In this document: piece by piece, positions 62,107 to 64,000 of the stretch
How positions within the stretch are numbered: the stretch's first letter is position 1
Layout: every line of letters starts with the position of its first letter
From: Morinoia aosen
Taxonomy: Eukaryota; Arthropoda; Malacostraca; Amphipoda; Talitridae
DNA: 64,000 bases
Direction: 5' to 3'
NCBI GenBank assembly: GCA_030386875.1
Contig: CM059560.1
Location: forward strand, 43,938,757 to 44,002,756
Translations under genes and position numbers: made by a program
The notes under the pieces: generated by a model
Databases searched by the model: none
The model's input: the letters and a program-made list of their open reading frames with translations, nothing else
What the model was told of the DNA's origin: nothing

Positions 62107-64000
62107 TCTAGAGATATTTCCTGTACTCCTTTGTGCGCTGTAGAGATACCTTCTGTACTCCTTTGTGCGCTGTAGAGATACCTTCTTTACTCCTTTGTGC
62201 GCTGTAGAGATACCTTCTGTACTCCTTTGTGCGCTGTAGAGATACCTTCTGTACTCCTTTGTGCGCTGTAGAGATACCTCGTGTACTCCTTTGTACGCTG
62301 TAGAGATACCTTCTGTACTCCTTTGTGCGCTGTAGAGATACCTTCTGTACTCCTTTGAACGCTGTAGAGATACCTTCTGTACTCCTTTGTGCGCTGTAGA
62401 GATACCTCGTGTACTCCTTTGTACGTTCTAGAGATATTTCCTGTACTCCTCTGTGCGCTGTAGAGATTCCTTCTGTACTCCTTTGTGCGCTGTAGAGATA
62501 CCTTCTGTACTCCTTTGTGCGCTGTAGAGAGACCTTCTGTACTCCTTTGTGCGCTGTAGAGATACCTTCTGTACTTCTTTGTGCGCTGTAGAGATACCTC
62601 GTGTACTCCTTTGTACGTTCTAGAGATATTTCCTGTACTCCTTTGTGCGCTGTAGAGATACCTTCTGTACTCCTTTGTGCGCTGTAGAGATGCCTTCTGT
62701 ACTCCTTTGCGCGCTGTAGAGATACCTTCTGTACTCCTTTGTACACTGTAGAGATACCTTCTGTACTCCTTTGTGCGCTGTAGAGATACCTTCTGTACTC
62801 CTTTGTACGCTGTAGAGATACCTCGTGTACTCCTTTGTACGTTCTAGAGGTATTTCCTGTACTCTTTTGTGCGCTGTAGAGATACCTTCTGTACTCCTTT
62901 GTGCGCTGTAGAGATACCTTCTGTACTCCTTTGTGCGCTGTAGAGATACCTTCTGTACTCCTTTGTGCGCTGTAGAGATACCTTCTGTACTCCTTTGTAC
63001 GCTGTAGAGATACCTTCTGTACTCCTTTGTACGCTGTAGAGATACCTCGTGTACTCCTTTGTACGTTCTAGAGATATTTCCTGTACTCCTTTGTGCGATG
63101 TAGAGATACCTTCTGTACTCTTTTGTGCGCTGTAGAGATACCTTCTGTACTCCTTTGTGCGCTGTAGAGATACCTTCTGTACTCCTTTGTGCGCTGTAGA
63201 GATACCTTCTGTACTCCTTTGTACGTTCTAGAGATATTTCCTGTACTCCTTTGTGCGCTGTAGAGATACCTTCTGTACTCCTTTGTACGCTGTAGAGATA
63301 CCTCGTGTACTCCTTTGTACGTTCTAGAGATATTTCCTGTACTCCTTTGTGCGCTGTAGAGATACCTTCTGTACTCCTTTGTGCGCTGTAGAGATACCTT
63401 CTGTACTCCTTTGTGCGCTGTAGAGATACCTTCTGTACTCCTTTGTACGCTCTAGAGATACCTCGTGTACTCCTTTGTACGTTCTAGAGATATTTCCTGT
63501 ACTCCTTTGTGCGCTGTAGAGATACCTTCTCTACTCCTTTGTGCGCTGTAGAGATACCTTCTGTACTTCTTTGTGCGCTGTAGAGATACCTTCTGTACTC
63601 CTTTGTGCGCTGTAGAGATACCTTCTGTACTCCTTTGTGCGCTGTAGAGATACCTTCTGTACTCTTTTGTACGCTGTAGAGATACCTTGTGTACTCCTTT
63701 GTACGTTCTAGAGATATTTCCTGTACTCCTTTGTGCGCTGTAGAGATACCTTCTGTACTCCTTTGTGCGCTGTAGAGATACCTTCTGTACTCCTTTGTGC
63801 GCTGTAGAGATACCTTCTGTACTCCTTTGTGCGCTGTAGAGATACCTTCTGTACTCTTTTGTGCGCTGTAGAGATACCTCGTGTACTCCTTTGTACGCTG
63901 TAGAGATACCTTCTGTACTCCTTTGTGCGCTGTAGAGATACCTTCTGTACTCCTTTGTGCGCTGTAGAGATACCTTCTGTACTCCTTTGTGCGCTGTAGA
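62107..64000. repeat. Second copy of the 133-monomer-offset duplication, cut by window end
   Basis: Matches 57850-59743 unit by unit up to the last base. Small differences include ACTCTTTTGTACG near 63663 and ACTCTTTTG near 63119. The open end shows that the array and this duplication continue beyond the window. Confidence 0.85.

Larger units (their letters stand above)
1..64000. repeat. Continuous 32-bp tandem satellite array (~2,000 monomers)
   Basis: Every line of the window is made of a 32-bp unit repeated head to tail in one orientation. The commonest unit starts GTGCGCTGTAGAGATA and ends CTGTACTCCTTT. It is 15/32 G+C and has 20 pyrimidines on the + strand. Neighbouring units usually differ at 0-8 positions, and most differences fall into a few recurring variant types rather than being random. 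No unique sequence, transposon, gene or inverted segment interrupts the array, and both window edges are inside it. Long homogeneous arrays with higher-order periodicity are known from eukaryotic centromeric, pericentromeric and subtelomeric heterochromatin. The chromosomal position and species are not shown by the sequence. I do not recognise the family. At this length it is a satellite rather than a short minisatellite locus. Confidence 0.98.

Noticed and set aside
157..62746. About forty minus-strand open frames (60-496 codons) as genes for a repeat protein
   Set aside because: They consist only of the satellite read through its three frames, differ in start, mostly end at the V4 TAG, and have no unique domain. 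Length follows from a stop-free unit.
1..64000. CRISPR array, suggested by the 32-bp repeat length
   Set aside because: Repeats abut directly with no spacers, are far too many, vary in a structured way, and no cas-like gene is present.
1..64000. TAL-effector-like or other ~32-34-residue protein repeat
   Set aside because: The 32-residue period is 3 x 32 bp read through all frames. The peptide shows no TAL-type or other known repeat consensus.
1..64000. Centromere identity by CENP-B box
   Set aside because: No monomer type matches the CENP-B box core pattern (TTCG....A..CGGG). A centromeric role stays possible but unsupported by sequence.
1..64000. Telomeric repeat
   Set aside because: No short G-rich telomere-type units are present; the unit is 32 bp and strand composition is unlike telomeres.
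1..64000. Novel encoded biological system (defence, biosynthetic or mobile)
   Set aside because: No non-repeat sequence exists in the window that could encode one; the noteworthy content is repeat architecture only.

Overview
The whole window is one uninterrupted tandem satellite array with a 32-bp repeat. Nothing unique flanks it on either side: the first and last bases both lie inside the repeat, so the array is longer than 64 kb, about 2,000 repeats here. I see no protein-coding gene, RNA gene, transposon, CRISPR array or operon. This points to eukaryotic nuclear heterochromatin (centromeric, pericentromeric, subtelomeric or B/sex-chromosome satellite) rather than a bacterium or virus. I do not recognise the satellite family and cannot name the species. 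The typical monomer is 15/32 (47%) G+C and pyrimidine-rich on the + strand.

Almost all monomers belong to five types. V1 (most common) opens GTGCGCTG and carries CCTTCTG. V2 opens GTACGCTG and carries CCTTCTG. V3 opens GTACGCTG and carries CCTCGTG. V5 opens GTGCGCTG and carries CCTCGTG. V4 opens GTACGTTCTAGAG and carries TATTTCCTG. V4 nearly always follows V3 or V5. V4 spacings, counted in monomers, form a fingerprint (for example 7-7-15-4-4-5-3-5-7) that reveals a higher-order layer of about 81-133 monomers and, above it, duplications of 9.5-12.5 kb.

Layout. 0.8-5.6 kb: two copies of a ~2.7-kb block. 7.2-10.2 kb: a block that recurs at 40.0-42.9 kb. 10.6-18.5 kb: two adjacent copies of a ~3.7/4.25-kb block. 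17.5-30.0 kb: a large block holding two tandem copies of a 3,008-bp (94-monomer) unit. 30.0-39.5 kb: a second copy of that block with only one 3,008-bp unit. 43-54 kb: a more irregular zone with hybrid monomers, odd indels and short local duplications. 54.2-59.8 kb: a third, partly deleted copy of the large block. 57.85 kb to the end: a 4,257-bp (133-monomer) duplication.

There are many long open frames on the minus strand, but they are a by-product of the repeat. The common monomer has no minus-strand stop in any frame and 32 is not a multiple of 3, so one reading frame cycles through all three phases every 96 bp. These frames usually end where V4 supplies a TAG. I treat none as a gene. The interest of the window is structural: a nested record of unequal exchange and amplification in a satellite. 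I found no evidence of an encoded biochemical system.
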